Assembly: GCA_008931825.1 (NCBI GenBank)
Contig: QXVZ01014268.1
Span: 1 to 22,566, forward strand
Direction: 5' to 3'
Origin: Phallusia fumigata
Taxonomy: Eukaryota > Chordata > Ascidiacea > Phlebobranchia > Ascidiidae
DNA length: 22,566 nt
Shown here: piece by piece, positions 21,730 to 22,566 of the stretch
Position numbering within the stretch: the first letter of the stretch is position 1
Layout of the letters: the number at the start of each line of letters is the position of its first letter
Program-made: the position numbers and the translations under genes
The notes under the pieces: model-generated
The model's database searches: none
What the model was told of the DNA's origin: nothing
Seen by the model: the letters and a program-made list of their open reading frames with translations, nothing else

Positions 21730-21777
21730 CACCATACTGTACCTTTAAATGTTTATTTCTGCTTGCCGTACCGTACT
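21661..21777. mobile_element. Short terminal-inverted-repeat element (MITE-like), copy B
   Basis: It begins AGTACGGTACGG and ends with its reverse complement (CCGTACCGTACT). Interior words GAGTT, GTACCTC, CGAAGG, GTACC and TTTCTGC occur in the same order and spacing as in copy A at 10519-10642. About 117 bp, non-coding. Its left part is also present at 21546-21614 because of the assembly join. Confidence 0.5.
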
Positions 21778-21803
21778 ACTATCTTGCTATAATGTAATAT
21801 TTT

Positions 21804-22049
21804 ATGTGGTCTGTTGGAAATCCAATAGCCTACATTGAGTGTTTTGCAGGCTGGTTAAAGGGTGACACATGTAGGTTTCATTGCATTGCAGTAAAACACT
21901 GTGTACACAGGTGTTTTCTGTATTCCAGGTATTGGATAAAAATTCCACGTATAGGCTGTTGGACTTTGAAAAAGCCACATTACTCTGTGGCAACCTCAAG
22001 TATCAAGTGGTCTGCACACATTGACATGTATTTGAAAGCACCAGCCTGA
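21804..22049 (+). CDS. Cysteine-rich 81-residue open reading frame, doubtful
   Basis: Starts MWSVGNPIAYIEC and has six cysteines in the first 52 residues (13, 23, 27, 34, 38, 52), then a Ser/Lys-rich tail. AATAAA follows about 70 bases after the stop. There is no signal peptide or recognisable domain, and an overlapping minus-strand frame is also open. It could be an exon of something larger or chance; I assign no function. Confidence 0.2.
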   Translation: MWSVGNPIAYIECFAGWLKGDTCRFHCIAVKHCVHRCFLYSRYWIKIPRIGCWTLKKPHYSVATSSIKWSAHIDMYLKAPA

Positions 22050-22566
22050 GGACGCTGTTATGTAACTTAATTGGCTTGCTCGGGTTTTCAACTTTAGAGC
22101 CATTAAACGATCGGAAATAAACACAAAACTGTTTCGACTGGCAAACAGGCAAAAGTTTACTTTTACCAGAAAATACTTTGGGAAAGGTAATGAGTGCTGT
22201 TTTGTTCGGAAAAGTTGCGCAAAAAGTTGAAAATCGACCAAAAATCAGGCAAATGCGGCCCGTGAAGGCTTCACCTCTGATATCACTATTTAACTCAAGC
22301 AACATTCGCTCAAAAGTTTAACATTTACCTTGACTCTTATTTAACTCAGGACGGAACTGTACAACATACGGCCCACAAAGGCTTTAATGCGGGGGTGTCC
22401 AAACTTTTTGAGTTGAGTTGAGTTAAGTTTATTTTGCTTAGTGAAAGAAATCACAATAGCACTAAAACAATGACCAAGCTGGAAATAGCTGCGCAACGAA
22501 AAAACGTTATGGAGCGCGAAAAAGTGAAAGTCACGATTGGTGACAACCACAACTCCAGTGCGCAAA
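22050..22566. mobile_element. hAT-like repeat sequence at right edge
   Basis: 22386-22406 contains GGGGGTGTCCAAACTTTTTG, resembling the CAGGGGTGTCCAAAC terminus of a common hAT group. Flanking words GCGGCCCGTGAAGGCTTC (about 22256) and CGGCCCACAAAGGCTTT (about 22370) resemble subterminal sequence of such elements. The element seems to continue past the right edge. A (GAGTT)3 tract follows at about 22409. No intact transposase is visible. Confidence 0.35.

Noticed and set aside
1-22566. CRISPR arrays, bacterial operons, prophage
   Set aside because: Spliced metazoan genes and AT-rich intergenic DNA; no regularly spaced repeats or prokaryotic gene arrangement.

Overview
The window is animal nuclear DNA. 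It is AT-rich, its genes are split by short introns with GT...AG borders, and it carries small degenerate transposons. The three recognisable genes are conserved metazoan genes, and the compact layout suits an invertebrate chordate such as an ascidian tunicate. That organism assignment is inference; nothing here fixes the species.

Layout. (1) 472-2894, minus strand: the 5' part of a CLASP gene (microtubule plus-end rescue factor). Five coding exons give the first 177 residues, most of the first TOG domain; the rest lies beyond the left edge. (2) 4878-6095, minus: an intact, apparently intronless ER-phagy receptor of the RETREG/FAM134 family with a reticulon-homology domain and a C-terminal LC3-interacting motif. 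(3) 6588-7700, plus: a possible unrecognised gene with a TATA box and a first exon, broken by an assembly join. (4) 8714-9216, minus: a small secreted-peptide gene. (5) 10519-10888: two short non-autonomous transposons, one with a hAT-like target duplication. (6) 11791-16330, plus: a complete ten-exon ADCK1 gene (UbiB-family atypical kinase, mitochondrial), 557 residues. (7) 16331-19504: about 3 kb with no gene I can support. (8) 19505-21395, plus: a second secreted-peptide gene, paralogous to the one at 8714-9216. (9) 21500-22566: another short TIR element, an assembly join and hAT-like sequence.

The most interesting content is the pair of paralogous peptide genes, found by matching short exons that are individually too small to stand out. 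Both have a signal-peptide exon ending in phase 1 after a VGI-x-C-x-E-G motif. Both then have a 93-96 base exon encoding C-x4-C-S-x2-W-L-x2-G-L-S-C-x2-A-R and ending in phase 1. They sit about 10 kb apart in opposite orientations on either side of ADCK1. I do not recognise the family. A small, secreted, cationic, disulfide-containing peptide suggests host defence or signalling, but that is inference.

Four single N characters (6884, 17613, 20420, 21615) each separate two identical copies of 112-166 bp. They are best read as contig ends that overlap but were not merged, not as biological tandem repeats. CLASP, RETREG and ADCK1 are functionally unrelated housekeeping genes; nothing suggests they act together.
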